Shown: positions 1 to 12,490 of the stretch, piece after piece
How the letters are laid out: the number at the start of each line of letters is the position of its first letter
Numbering within the stretch: the stretch's first letter is position 1
Origin: Pteria penguin
Lineage: Eukaryota; Mollusca; Bivalvia; Pterioida; Pteriidae
Length of the DNA: 64,000 nucleotides
Reading direction: 5' to 3'
Assembly: GCA_035048485.1 (NCBI GenBank)
Contig: CM068585.1
Coordinates: forward strand, 52,706,910-52,770,909
Notes under the pieces: model-generated
The model's input: the letters and a program-made list of their open reading frames with translations, nothing else
The model's database searches: none
Told to the model about the DNA's origin: nothing
Position numbers and translations under genes: made by a program

Positions 1-273
1 CTATACGGCCTCATAAATATTTGCTAGACTGACCTAGTGATTCTTTGCTAGAACTGGACTAGCGATTATTTTTCTAGACTAACCAAGTGATGATTTTGCT
101 AGATGGGTCCAGTAATTATTTTGACTATTTTGTGTTGGTCTGTACCATAGGTCTTTATTTTCTGTGTACCACATCAAGCAGATGCTGTCATCAAATAAGA
201 GCACTAATCTTATTAATGTAAAACAAAAATAATACATTAAAAATTAATAGTATTTTGTGAATTAAACACTTAC

Positions 274-364
274 ATTTTGATTCCAATACAGTCTCTGCCT
301 TCATTTGTTCCACACGACTATCTACACCATCACAGTCTATTTCATCAATGTTTTGGAAATCACA
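274..364 (-). CDS. LONRF-like: LONRF exon 5 (acidic linker), last exon visible
   Basis: Acceptor TTTTTGTTTCTAG| and donor T|GTAAGTG flank 30 open codons in phase 0, which fits the end of exon 4. The sequence is acidic (NIDEIDCDGVDSRVEQM), like the variable linker before the second RING. Assignment rests on splice sites, phase and order; the linker itself is not conserved. The intron before it would be about 6.6 kb. Confidence 0.6.
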
Positions 365-3300
365 CTAGAAACAAAAATATCCCAATGTTCTTTAAAACTG
401 CTTGTAAAAAACTGAAAACCGAATAATTCGCAGACTCTCATTCAACATTAAATATATCTTTTCATATTACTTCATGCCTTTTCTTTTTATATTATTTCAT
501 GGTTGTGTAATTCAGACATTTTTTCCCTTAAACAGATGATCACATTTTATAAAGAAGATAATAGCTCTCAAGAATTCCATTCTGCTCGTATGTTTGTGAA
601 ACAATGATGCCCCTGGGTACCCAAGATTAAAGGCGTGGGTATGCAAAGTATAAAATCTCTATTTACATGTATAATGGTTATAAACTTAGGACTTGATTTT
701 ACAAGATGCTATTTATGAAATCCATGCATTTCATATTCAGAGTTCAAAAACTTGAACTTAAGTCAAAATACTTTTCAAGCAAGTTCTACTTCTTGACTTC
801 TGTTCCTTGCTATGAATCGTGAGAGAATGTCATTATGAAAAGAGCAAGCTTTGGGGGTTTTTTTTCTTCAACCATTCAGATCAGAGAGTAGAGCGCGGAC
901 GTAAGTTATATCACATAGATACACAAGCTTGTTAACACTTTCAATGACAGTTTGCTGACAAGTGTCAAAATTAATTAACAGTTTGTAATAAATAGCTGGG
1001 TAACAAAGACGGCAGAAAATGGCGGCATGAAAGATTGTTTAACGAAAAACCATAAAAATGAAGCATGGTCTGCAACATGAATTATGTCCACTTAATTTCA
1101 TTAGTGGTATTGACTTGCCATCTTTCCACAATAAATTTTCATATTAGTTCGTGCCGCAATCTGAATTTCCCTGATGATTCCCGTAAATCGAAAAAAAGCC
1201 CAAAACAACAAATTATTATATAGTAATTATAATAATAATTATCATCATCATCATCATCATTATAATAAAAATTATTAAAAAAAAAAATACCAATAATAAA
1301 ACACATTGTACTTTCATCGAAATTGTATAAATTAATAACACTGGTTAAGCCATGTACATGTATATATCACAAAGACATTTTAAATATTCTTGCCAAAAGG
1401 CATTAGTTTCTATTTTAATAAAAAAAATATCTGTGAACGCTAGATGACCTCAGCGACTTACATAAACGGAAAAAAGTCGGACATTTTTTTTTCTACCAAA
1501 TTTGCAAGGCAAGATACAAAACAATCCATAGACCGAGATGAAGTAACGCAGACAGATACTGAGACCGTATCTGTGCTTTACGATCTAAAGGTATCTACAG
1601 CATTACAAAACACCCAAGGTCATCCGACAAATGCATGTCTATCATGCTCAGAAATTCAATACATGATACTATATACCAAGCATATACATCACTAAGTACT
1701 CGGTGCGTATAGGACACTAAACATGACCTGTTCATCGGCTAACGTACAGATTATAGAAGGCCAAGTTACACAACGGCAGACTCGTTTCATAACCAGGTCA
1801 AAATCGGTCACCATGCAGGACATTGTGATCAATCGTCCGTAACACATAGCGGCAGATGAAGAAGAGATTGGTAACCCCCCCCCCTTTTCCCAACCAAACT
1901 TTCTCAAAACAATGTATACTCCGGGACGTATGTATTTAGATATACTGAGTATACAATCAACTGGTGTACTTTATTCAGGAACGCGTGGCATTATTGCGAT
2001 CTAAAGCTCATACTGACAAAGTATGAAATTAATAACGATAATATTAATTGTATCTATCAATATGAAAACTGGAAAATATCGGATTTGAACATTGCAGCGA
2101 CAAAACATACACAAATACTATAGATCTAATAGTCGTATAAAACATAATTCGTTTTTGAAGGAAAAAGTTTGCCTTGGGGGGGGGGGGGGTCTGTCGCTCT
2201 GAATGCAGTAAAAAAAAACAAAAAAAAAAAACAAACAAACAAACAAACAAACAAAAAAGGGGAAAAAAAAACCCAGACCATCTCTCCAACTGCTACTATT
2301 TACATCATATCATATCTAGTTTAGAGTGAGTGTCTCTACAAATAAGTCACCATAAATCGATGAGTACCCGATAACTGCTCCAACACCTTGCCGTTTCGTA
2401 ACATTATACGGAGCTTATGCAACATCAGTTGCATAAACAGTTACCGAGTGAGAAAACACTCTAAGACTTCAAAAAGAAAGAGCAATGGTTATAAAAAGTG
2501 ACCCAGACAGAAAACACTTTAAGACTTCCATTGGGATTCAATTGACGGATTGATTGAATATTGTTTTACGTCACTCCGCGATTATTTCACGTATATGGTG
2601 ACGGTACCTTAGACCTTTGCAACAGACCCACCCCAAGCAGTGAGGGATCTTTTACGTGCCATGCCTGCCGTGGCACGGGACCTCGGTTTTTACTGTCTCA
2701 TCCGAAAGACAGAACACCGGTGCGCCCAGGGCGGGAGTTGTACCTAGGACCTCTCGGTCAGTAGCCGAGCATCTTATCCACTGAACCACTCCGGCTTCTT
2801 CTATGGGGAAGCACAATGGCTATAGACAGTATCTGAGACAGAAGGCAATTTAAGACAACCACAGGGAAGCGCATAACTTGTGTCTCAATTTTAATGGTTG
2901 GTTGGTTGGTTGATTGGTGTTTTACGTCGCTTTCAACAATATTTCAGTTATATCGCGACATGGAAGCAGGAGGTTACCAACCTCTTAAACATAGACGCGC
3001 AACCCGGGAATCGAACCCCGGATCGTCGACGCCGCAAACCAGGCGCTTAACCACTACACCACGCCTGTCCCCTCAGTTTTAATGGTAACCGAGTAAATGA
3101 CATATGTCTTTATCAGGAATTAAGTGTTTGTCTTTATCAGAAATGATGTGTTTGTCTTTCTGACGACGAAAGCGACATCTTCTCCAGGTAACATGAGTAA
3201 ACGATCAATTATTATAGCTCAAAGAAAAAAAAAATGCGTCGTTTGCTGGCTACATCTGGGATATACCACCGCTTAAGGTCATGGTGGACAATGAACCCTT

Positions 3301-6300
3301 TAACACTCCATGATATACATGTACTTTTTACTAAACGGGATTTGACCTTAAACATGGCAAGATACAAAGGTCACAACGGGCACCAGCGCCTACTTAAGCT
3401 CGTCCGACAACAGTAGAAGGGAACTTCATGATAGTATGATAATTTCACATTACATAATATGTATTATTTATCAGTTTCTCCAAAGACTTACAAACAAGAT
3501 CCTGTTTATAAGTCATTGGTTTATATACATTAAATGCATTGGTAAGGTTGATAGAGGAGCGCTACTATTCTTGTCAATCTATCATATCTTGCTTTGATTT
3601 CTTCAGCAAAAACAACAGTTGTGAGAAAACTCTTAATAAAATGTTTCGTAATTTACCGAGTTTCAAAAAGCAAAGTTCATCAAGCAGAATTTCTGCACTT
3701 TAAATTTTTCCTTTTTTTTCGCATGGGGAGGTAACTCCTTAAAGGGCATTCATATTGTATAATGCAAAATTTTACATAATCACTGACAAAAACACCAATA
3801 CCATCTATGACAACAGATATATTTCTGTGACAACCAACCATAATGCAGTCCTTTGGAGCTTTGGAAAGTACATTTACCTCTTTTTCCATGAAGACGATTG
3901 TAGTTCTTAACTTTCAGGAATACCAATTAGTTTATTTATTAAGAAATGACATTAAGGTTAAATCTAAACTTGAATCACATTTAAAGCAACATTAAGGCTC
4001 TCCTCACACTAGGGTCATATTTAAGTATGCTGCTGATAATGATAATACAAAAAGAAGAAAAACCTTTGAAATGTTATGACAAATCAACTGATGCTTTATC
4101 ATATAAATTATGTATAGGGATATGAAAGACCAAGAGTGACACAATGTAATTGGTATCTAATAGCTTTGTACTGTGTATTCAACTGAAGCTCAGTGCTCAA
4201 AAATTTGCAAAAACTTCGCTTGTCGAATTGGCAATTGAAATTTAAAGAAAATTTGGACATTCTCCATTACTTTTACCAAAACTTTGGGTTACACAAAGAG
4301 ATTTTCAGTTGTTTTCGATGACCCGACGACTGCTAATTTCGAACCCTCACAAATGGAATATAAATATACTTTACAAGTAATATGTTACTTATAAAGGGTT
4401 TTTCTTATGATAAAAGCATTTCTGATAAAATTCCCCAAACTGCAGACTTCTTTAATGTTTGAGGAGTTAAAAAATGGTACTTATTTATAGATGGAAGGTT
4501 TTACAAACTTGTGGGATGAAGATCAACACATGAAATTATGGTACATATCACGTTCACCATATATCTCACATTGTCTGCATACCAAATATATCTCCTATAA
4601 ACTGTGTACTTAAATATCAAATGTATCTCAGTCACCATATACATGTATCTTATATTAACTCTGTATCTAAACCTCAAATGTATCTCAGTAACCATGTATC
4701 TCATATTAACTGTGTCCCTAAATCTCAAATGTATCTCAGTCACCATATATCTCATATTAAATGTGTACCTAAATCTCAAATGTATCTCAGTCAACATATA
4801 CATATATCTCAAATTAACTCTGCGTCTGAAACTCAAATGTATCTTAGTCACTATATATCTCATATTTAATCTGTACTTAAAACTGAAATGTATTTCAGTC
4901 ACCATATATCTCACAATTACTTTGTACCTAAAACTCAAATTTATCTCAGTCACCATATATCTCACAATTACCCTGTACCTAAAACTCAATTTATCTCAGT
5001 CACCATGGATATATCTCACATTACCTCTGCACCTAAAACTCATATATGGATCACTATCACCAGCTATCTCATATTTTACTGCATACCTTAAACTCAAATA
5101 TATCTCAGTCACCATATATCATATATTAACTCTGTACCTAAAACTCAAATACTTGTATCAACTAACACCATATATCTCGTATTCTCTGTGTTCCTAAAAC
5201 TCATAAAGGGGTTTATGAGGAGTTGTGAGGGTATGACATAATGACGGCAAGGTGCAATACTGTATGCTCCTGCCATATATGACAGAGGCATAAAAATATG
5301 TGTCTTTCACATAACCCCTTAACTTTTCGTGATGTCAGTCAGAAATTCCACACCTCTTATGTACATGTATTTGTCATATTAGAAAAAAAAAACAAAAACC
5401 AAAAACAAAATTAAAATGAAAGGACTTGAAAGTCCTCAAGGTCAGAATTGCATGGTCAAGTACATCAAAGGTAATAAAGTCGTGATCCACCAAGAGATCA
5501 CACACCAAGCGTGTAATGTTTAGGATCAGTATTGACAAAAACACGGTCTGCGCACAGGTGCTCATTTTCATATAAACAACGGCTCCGCCCTGTACACCCC
5601 CGTACGTCTCCGTCTCGTACTACATAGTTATCTCATTCTCTCTTATCACTTTTGATCTTGACAGTAGTGTGAAATTAGCAATCTGGACAGTCTCCCGCTG
5701 TACATGTACATTTGGGGAAAACCACGTCTACACATGTAGATCTATAAATAACTGGCTACTTTTAGTAGCATTACACATCAACAACTACCAAGACGTTTGT
5801 TTATCGTTGTGACGAGAAGATTGTAGAGTACTTTGAATTCCACTGCTATATAAAGAAGCGATATTCTCAAGTTTTATTAATTATAATACAACGGATACTA
5901 GTACGGACTAGTAGTGTACTTCTTATTACGGCACAGCTACACGATAATGTCAATCGTACCTTTTCGGGACTTTCCGTCGAGTATAGAATGTGCCCATGCA
6001 GCCATGTTTTCCTCAAATTAACTAGAGTTATCTCCCTCATTGGAGTACAACTCTCAGACTTTATCCATCAATGCTCATATAAAACTGCTTGATTTAACTT
6101 AATTTTATGAAATAATCGCATTGTTTATCTAAATGTTTTACAGAAAATTTTCAACTGATTGATTATATTTACTGATTAATTAAGACTGAAGTCACGAAAT
6201 CTACCCTGATGAATAGTTAATTTCTCAGGAATTTAATGAAGTTTACATGGTAGAGATGGAAAAAGTCCGAGAGTTGTACTCCAACATGGCCACTTATGCT

Positions 6301-9300
6301 AGTGGTGTGACATCACATGGGCAAACTCTATTCGGAAAGACTGCATGTCCTCCAGCGCATGAATATATTAAACTCGTCTATATCGATGAAATAACGGCAC
6401 ATCTATTTTCTCATCTGATCAAACTTATCTTGTATTGACTCGTACAATATGAACTATAAGTACTAAAAGTAAACCTAATCACGCTTTTTCTAAATATCGA
6501 GGCACTATTTCTACACGAGGAGGTATTTTCTGCGTTCCACGCATTCACCACAGCATATTGTAACGACTAGGGTCTGGAATTGCTATGCAATTCCGACCAA
6601 AAAAACCCCAAACAATAAATAAATAAATAAATAATAAAACTTCAACTACAAACCCTTTGATTTTCCAAACAATTTACGGGAAACACAATTTTTTCAAAGA
6701 AATACTAATTAATGCACCAAATACTGTCACTCTCTACAACTATCAATGATAACCAATCTATGAAAAAATACTGCAGCAACAAAATCTGGTTGCAAGACCA
6801 GGGGAGATAAAAAATGAAGTTATTATAGTTAATAAATTACTCTATAAATCTTTTTTCATTAGGGCACCAATGTCAATTACTTACACTGGTGCTTATTTAC
6901 AGGTACTTACCATTCATCGATTCAAATGACCCATCATAAACTGAAATTTAAATAACATTAAACCCAAAAAACGCCTTAACTCACCTGATCAAACTGTGGT
7001 TGAATTTCCACATTTGCTTTCTGAAAACTGTGTGCATTTTCCACGGTATCACTGATAATGTCTTTCAGCTGGATCAGAGTGGATATAGACAAATCAGGCA
7101 GAAGATTTGTGCTGAAATTCTCCAATATCAACTTCTGGAAAAAACTGGCACTCATATGGTTTTTCAATGCTGCCATCTTTGGATCATCTGGGACATTGGA
7201 TAAAATTCTATGGAGGGACTGTCAAGAAAATAAAATGCACACTCTTACATGACGGTTGATGATGACATTCCTGTGTAGTTTGATATATTTCCCAACAGAA
7301 AACTACAAATTATGGCTGGGACACTCAGAATCTTGGCCTGCACTAACAGTAACCTTGACCTTTAAAGTTGTGATGAGATTTTATCAAGGTCAAAACAAAT
7401 GAAACATACCAAACATGAATTTGTTTTAAAAAAAAAAAAGACAACAAGACATAACAGACCCCTGCCTAAGACGTTAAATGGCAATTAATGAGTGGGTAAA
7501 ACTGATCAAATTCAACTTCTGCTAAAAAATTTGAGCTTTTGAATACATTTTAAGTTTTTGCAGCAATGATGAAGATGATTTGAAATAAATTCACCTTGGA
7601 GAGATAAATTTTTGCAGAATCCACTTCAGGGTCCAGCGCCAAACACTGCAGTAGTGACACCACTGTATCCTCATATTGGCCTAATCCATATAATGAACAT
7701 CCCTTCCGGAAGTAGCCCTGAAAAACAGAGTTCATGAAGATAATAAATAACATAACTATAGTATATACCTGGGTCGGGCACCATAAACTGAGAATTTACT
7801 TAAGTCAAATATTTCATTTTAATTTATTCCACTGTCAAACGTTCAAATAAATTTTAATGCAGAGTGGTTTAATTCTATTTATCGGTAGAATAAAACTAAA
7901 TAAAATCCAAATCCCAGTTATCAATTCATTGATGAACAGAAGAATATGAAATTTTGACTTAAGTATATTCTCAGTTTATGGCGCCAGACCCAGGTGTTTT
8001 AGAGAAATTGCACTGAACTCAAAAGAAAACACCCTTAATCACAGTGGGAATCCAGATAAAAATTTGGTGAATCTAGAAATACACAGTGTATTGTGTAATT
8101 CTTGAAAATGCATTTGGATGAGGCCCACTGGGCAGGTGGAAAAATTACAAAACACTGTAAATCAGGACGATTCTGGTTGGTTTTATTAATCAGTAAAAAA
8201 GTCTACTTGTCATCTTTCTGAATGAGAAAATTTAACAGCATGAATTCACTAAAATTCATAAGAGATTTTAGAAAAGGATGAGAGGACCTCTAAATTAGTA
8301 AATATAAGTCAATAAAGATCCAAAAGGCTTAAGCAGAACTGTCAAAGTCATTATATTGACCATATTACTACAATAAGGTATGACCTTACATAATTTTAAT
8401 CATATTACTATCATAGGGTAGGAACTTACATTAGAGTTCTCTCCTTACAGCTTGAGTATAGTCCAGGTGTTTTGTAATTTTTCCACCTGCCACACTGGGC
8501 AGTGGGCTACATTGTACATCCACGTGTAAATTCAAGTATTACACAATACACTATATAATTAATAAAAGTGTGAGTGCACACAGTTGAATTTCCTGGATTC
8601 TCACTGTGGTGCATTTTGAGTGCTTTTCCCACAGTGTTTTGTGTAATTTCTCCAAAACACCTGGACTGTAATGTAAATTAAGAAATGTGAATTGATATTC
8701 TTTCAGGTGTAACTGCATCATTACAAGTGAAAAACAAGCACAAAGAAATATTATCACTGCACTCATATGTACAAATGAATATGTAAGGATGCAATCATAA
8801 ATTCAAAATGAATTCAAACTGGTAAATTCTGCATGTGATGAATGTGATGACTAAATTTATAATGATGAAAAAAATTTCCGTCTGAAAAAAAAATTACCTT
8901 AGGCCAATCTGGACGAAGCTGAATGACCCTTTCTGCATCTTGAAGACCTTCTTTGTATCTGTCCAAAGCAGCAAATGCATGTGATCTATTGCTGAGCAGA
9001 AGGTGGTCATCTGGAGCTGAAGTGAAGAAAAAGGAAATTTCAAGATTATCATCATTTGTCTGTCAGCAGAATTTTTTTAATATACATGTACTTACCATTT
9101 TTGGAATACATGTATGCTTGCCACAGATGGTCACCTCATATAGGGGAACATGTTTCTGTGCTAAAGTTTCAGTCAAACCTATAACGCTCAACTTTTGAGT
9201 ACACTTCGTATTGGAAGAAGAAACCTTACATTTGTGACAATAATTTTAACAGTGAGTTTTGGTGAAGATTTATCTTGATAGAATTTTCAGAAAATTCTAC

Positions 9301-11061
9301 ATTTTGGTGACAAGCGATCTTGACAAACATGTGTAAAAAAAATCCAAGTTTTGGTGATGAGTTGTCTAGTCTATTTTTTTACGAATTTCAAGCGGTGACA
9401 AGTTGTCGTTTTCGGACACAAGCAACACTGTTGTGAGTTGTATCGGTGACTAATAGTTTTGAATTTGATACCCTGTGTTTTAGTATGTAATAGTTTTATT
9501 AACAGCATGAATGTAATTTAGAGTTTGTTTGAGACATTACATTGGTGACAGGTCAGTGGTAAATTCTCAACCAATGGAATTATCATCATTTCTGAACTGG
9601 GCTAATTTATGAGCAAACTCCCTTAGAATTGATACAGAAAAACTTTAAAGTGTATTATGGCTTGTGAGAACTTGTACCTGGATATGATTTTTTTGTACCT
9701 GGATATGATTTTTTTAACGAAAATGCACCCTAAATATAATTATCAAGCTATCCAACAATGAAGTAACGGTATTGTAAATCTCTGAATTTGCAGCATGAAA
9801 TAAAAATTTACATATCTTTTTTATTTTCACATATGACACCCACAGATTGATTGATTATGAAGTCTGAAACCATCATGCCTTCAAAAATTTTTCAGAATTC
9901 ACGACCAGGCATGTTCCGAAAACCTCCGTAAATTGGGTTCATTGACAAACATTCACATGACTCAGACCAGTGACTTGGGATGAGGTATGTCACTGATTTT
10001 TACTTCTCTGGAGAACTCTTACCCATTCATTTTAAGTACAAGATCTCATGGGTACGACTTCACCTGGGGCTGGGCACGACTTCACCTGGGGCTAAGTACG
10101 ACTTTTCTAGCAATCGATTCCATAAATTTGCACAACTCGTCGACTGTCATGAGGATAAGGGGTTGTTATGTTACCGGGTAGCATACGTGCATACTGGCCG
10201 GGCGCCCGTTGATACAGGCTAACAGGCACGACTCTTACTAATGCCGATATGCATTACCTACAGCAAAATATAACACATTTTGTTTCTTATTTGAAAGACT
10301 ATAGAGTGCATATAGTCTCAGTATATAAGTAGACTATAACGTTTACCTGAAGTAAACAATAACAATACCCAGCACAGCTACTTTCGTTTTCAACCATTAC
10401 ATAAACAAAGTGACTTCCGGTTCTATCAAAACCATTATGAAACGACGTAAACAAGATAATTTTCAGTATACATACCCATTTCTAAAGCTAATGAATAACA
10501 TTCTATAGCTTTTTCAAAATTCCTCTTCTCAAAAAACTTATTCGCTTCAGCTTTCAGTTTACTGGCTTTGAATTGGTTAGGGAACCAGATTTCAACAAGT
10601 TTTGCCAACAAAACGTTCGTCTTAGTAGATGATAAATTGACGAAATAATGAGCAGTTCCACAGCTTTTACAGATTTTCGTGATGTCTTTCTCTAAACACT
10701 TCCTACAAAATGTATGACCACACGGAATAGTGACAGGGTCTGTAAATAGCCCCCTGCAAATGGCACACGTAAACATACATGATTTGTTCATAATAGCCAA
10801 ATTCCCAGTATTCTCCTGTTTCACCGCTTCTATCAGAGCTGTCACTAAATGTTTCAAATGCTCCGGCAATAACTTCCCTGAACGATAAGCACTAGAATAT
10901 GCATCGAATGCCTTTTTGAAGTGTCCACCACGAGCGAAACTGTCAGCTAATCCGAGTAACAAATCTGGAGAAGGTCCATTTTCTTTTATAGTTCGTTCAA
11001 AAATTTCTGCTGCTAACTCGAAATTATTTGTTATAAATGCTTGTTTGGCGAGATCTACCAT
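274..11061 (-). CDS. LONRF-like: LONRF-type RING/TPR/LON protein, 5' part of gene (5 exons seen, 3' part outside window)
   Basis: Joined exons 10476-11061, 8898-9016, 7595-7717, 6985-7218 and 274-364 give one continuous frame with matching phases and GT..AG ends at every junction. The protein starts with a TPR-like helical region (about 5-75), then a C3HC4 RING finger (C99, C102, C114, H116, C119, C122, C131, C134), then TPR helices with the family signatures DWPK/GYFRKG and CLALDPE. Vertebrate LONRF1-3 have the same order: N-terminal RING, TPRs, linker, second RING, C-terminal Lon substrate-binding domain. They are regarded as RING E3 ubiquitin ligases; the substrate here is unknown. The second RING and LON domain are not in the window and should lie upstream of position 1. 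Which LONRF paralogue this represents cannot be decided. The start is the first in-frame ATG; the same frame runs 7 codons further upstream without another ATG. Confidence 0.88.
365..2538. other. LONRF intron 4, 3' part: no gene seen
   Basis: AT-rich intron sequence with short simple repeats: TCA/TAA-rich at 1240-1290, poly-C at 1876-1885, poly-G and (AAAC)n at 2178-2250. The 83- and 71-codon frames here lack splice sites and recognisable motifs. Confidence 0.5.
2540..2798 (-). mobile_element. tRNA-derived SINE, family A
   Basis: Read on the minus strand it starts with a tRNA-like head (gaagccggagtggttcagtg, B-box-like region degraded), has the family body (GGTTTTTACTGTC, AGTGAGGGATC, GTGACGGTA) and ends in GTAAAACAATATTCAATCAA. 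About ten copies of this family occur in the window, in both orientations. No protein is encoded. Confidence 0.8.
2896..3072 (-). mobile_element. tRNA-derived SINE, family B, with target-site duplication
   Basis: On the minus strand it begins GGGGACAGGCGTGGTGTAGT (A-box-like), contains GGTTCGATTCCCGGG (B box) and ends in CAACCAACCAACC. The flanks (caattttaatgg before, cagttttaatgg after) look like a ~12-bp target-site duplication with one mismatch. A second copy lies at 15701-15872. Confidence 0.85.
3090..4585. other. LONRF intron sequence, no feature recognised
   Basis: AT-rich DNA without a credible exon. The 60- and 69-codon frames at 3234 and 3680 have no splice context or motif. Confidence 0.45.
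4590..5200. repeat. 51-bp minisatellite, about 12 copies
   Basis: Diverged copies of a 51-bp unit whose core is GTATCTCAGTCACCATATAT, followed by CTCATATTAACT and CTGTACCTAAA. Because 51 is a multiple of three, open frames of 197 codons (plus) and 162 codons (minus) persist and show 17-residue periodicity. These are a by-product of the repeat and show no sign of a real gene. Confidence 0.85.
5200..5965. other. LONRF intron sequence, no feature recognised
   Basis: Contains an A-rich run at 5380-5412 and some GC-richer sequence around 5580-5630. No exon or element could be defined. Confidence 0.4.
5968..6345. mobile_element. Palindromic (MITE-like) element in LONRF intron
   Basis: TTGGAGTACAACTCTCAGAC (6040-6059) recurs in inverse orientation at 6267-6286 (gtccgagagttgtactccaa, one mismatch). 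The outer parts also match inversely (GCCCATG and CTTTCCG blocks). There is no transposase frame, so it is probably a non-autonomous DNA element. The exact ends are uncertain. Confidence 0.5.
6985..7218 (-). CDS. LONRF-like: LONRF exon 4 (end of TPR region / linker)
   Basis: Acceptor TTTTCTTGACAG| and donor CAG|GTGAGT. It is 78 codons, phase 0 at both ends, beginning SLHRILSNVPDDPKMAAL. It is hydrophilic and low in recognisable motifs, as expected for the linker between the TPRs and the second RING. Confidence 0.82.
7595..7717 (-). CDS. LONRF-like: LONRF exon 3 (TPR)
   Basis: Bounded by CCTGAAAAAC-type sequence with CAG| before GGC and by AAG|GTGAAT. It is 41 codons, phase 0 at both ends. 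GYFRKGCSLYGLGQYEDTVV and CLALDPEVDSAK match the last TPR of LONRF proteins. Confidence 0.9.
7768..7994. mobile_element. Palindromic MITE, copy 1 (LONRF intron)
   Basis: The terminal inverted repeats are long: left CCTGGGTCGGGCACCATAAA with CTGAGAATTTACTTAAGTCA, right the reverse complement with few changes (CCTGGGTCTGGCGCCATAAA). A diverged copy lies at 60262-60482. No coding capacity. It sits between LONRF exons 2 and 3. Confidence 0.8.
7987..8673. repeat. Nested inverted repeats beside the MITE
   Basis: CCAGGTGTTTTAGAGAAATT (7990-8009) is matched inversely at 8648-8668 (AATTTCTCCAAAACACCTGG). A second pair, GCAGGTGGAAAAATTACAAA near 8132 and its inverse near 8470-8490, lies inside. This suggests a composite or nested non-autonomous DNA element. 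Confidence 0.55.
8898..9016 (-). CDS. LONRF-like: LONRF exon 2 (TPR)
   Basis: Bounded by CACTTCAG| and |GTAATT. The split codon G|CT restores Ala and the frame reads APDDHLLLSNRSHAFAAL through to DWPK. NRSHAF and the ALDRYKEGLQDAE helix are typical TPR sequence. Confidence 0.9.
9017..10475. other. LONRF intron 1
   Basis: No exon or complete mobile element seen. A short direct repeat, cgacttcacctggggct, occurs twice near 10058-10094 with a partial third copy. Confidence 0.5.
10476..11061 (-). CDS. LONRF-like: LONRF exon 1 (start codon, first TPR region, RING finger)
   Basis: The first coding exon starts at an ATG (11061-11059) and ends G|GTATGT at 10476, leaving one base of a split codon. 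It encodes 195 complete residues. The RING reads CAIC...PCGHTFCRKC...CKSC, with all eight zinc ligands present. The end of the exon (ANKFFEKRNFEKAIECYSLA) is the first half of a TPR that continues in exon 2. Confidence 0.9.
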
Positions 11062-11143
11062 CTTCGGACACTCGCACCACACTCTTTTAACACACTCACA
11101 TTATAAAGCAATTCCACGTTACGGAATCACACTTACATAAGAT

Positions 11144-11149
11144 CACGTG
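11144..11149. promoter_or_regulatory. E-box CACGTG upstream of LONRF
   Basis: A palindromic CACGTG in the context gatCACGTGctc lies 82 bp before the LONRF start codon. It is a possible bHLH-factor site; function is inferred only from its position. Confidence 0.3.
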
Positions 11150-11445
11150 CTCAAATACAAAGGCAGCGATTGGCTATGTGTATTGAAATGTCGAAGTTGA
11201 TGACCCTAAAGTTAGGGGAGGGCGCTTTGTTCGATACAAACCTATTCAAGTTGAATTTTCAGCGAAAACTAATGCTTAAATGGGTTGATTTGAAACAGAA
11301 AAAAGAGGGAGGGGAAACTGTAATTCTCTATATGTATTTATTTGAATTAATTTTGCCTGCCTACCTGTTTTTCATAATAATTTGCTTGACTGCATGTATT
11401 TTGGTTTCATTCATTTATTGACCATGCGTGTATTAGTTATATCAG

Positions 11446-11635
11446 ATTGATTAATTGATTATTGTTTTACGTCACTCCACGATAATTTCACGTATATGGT
11501 GACGGCATCTGCCTGATGCGTGACATACAAATTTAGACCTTTGCATCGGGCCCACCCGAAGCAGTGAGGGATCTTTTAGTTTTACGTGCCACGCCTACCG
11601 CGACACGGGACCTCGGTTTTTACTGTCCCATTCTC
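11446..11635 (-). mobile_element. SINE family A, head truncated
   Basis: Matches the body and (AATC)n end of the family (AATCAATTAATCAATCTGAT on the minus strand, GTGACGGCATCTGCCTGATG on the plus strand) but stops after TTTTTACTGTCCCATTC, so the tRNA-like head is missing. Confidence 0.75.
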
Positions 11636-11789
11636 TGCGCGGCTCGGTGACAATTTGATTGATTAGTGCGACTTGGGGCTGTTACTGGACATTAGATAAC
11701 GACAAGGACGTCATTATTACTTAAATAACATCACAAAAAGCTTCGTTCACACGCGTGCGACAGCTGGGGTACCGACTGCGAACGGTCAG

Positions 11790-11865
11790 TTGAAGTCCCC
11801 TTACCCCTGGTCTGACTTCGCCCCACCCCTCTAAACTCTAAAACATGGATCCGCCCCCTGTATAA
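11790..11865. mobile_element. Fragment of a GGCGGATCC-ended element
   Basis: acatggatccgccccctgta resembles the right end of the hAT-like elements at 13839 and 50211. No partner end was found, so this is probably a remnant. Confidence 0.35.
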
Positions 11866-11869
11866 GACC

Positions 11870-12490
11870 TTAACTTTTGTCTTCATGCCTTACTGTTTTG
11901 TCTTAATAACTTACTATTGCACTTCAAAATGTAATTATTACTTCATAACATGCTTTATTACTCTATAAAATACTTTTATGACTTTATAGTGTAATGTTTT
12001 GACTTCATAACATAATATTCTGACTGCATAGCGCAATTCGTGACTTCATAACGTAAGGGTTTGCTTCATGTGGTACTTTAATGACTTCATAACATACTAT
12101 TTTGACTCCATAAAGTATTTTTTGACTTCATAACATAATGTTTTGCCTACATAACATACTATTTTGACCGCATAGCGTAATATTATGACTTCATAACATA
12201 ATGTTTTTATTTCATGACGTACTTTGATGACTTCATAACATACTGTTTTGACTCCATACCGTATTGTGTGACATCATAACATATTTTTGACTTCGTAACT
12301 TATTATTTTGACTCCGTATCGTATTTTTGTGACTTCATAGCGTTATGCTTCTACTTCATAACACACTATTTTGACCCCATAACATACTTTTGTGACTTCA
12401 TAACGTAATGTTTTGACCTCATAACGCACTATTTCGGCTTCACATCATATTTGTTTGACTTCATATAATATAAAACTACTTAATGGCATA
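11870..12490. repeat. 21-22 bp tandem array, about 28 copies
   Basis: Diverged copies of GACTTCATAACATAATGTTT (plus one or two bases) run through this intergenic stretch. The variants alternate between cttcataacgta and ctccataacatactatttt types, suggesting a dimeric sub-structure. Confidence 0.85.

Noticed and set aside
6911..6940. Possible 30-bp exon of LONRF (good TTTCAG and GTAAGT)
   Set aside because: In the phase set by exon 4 it contains TGA, and the intron before it would be only 44 bp. Exon 4 to 274-364 fits directly.
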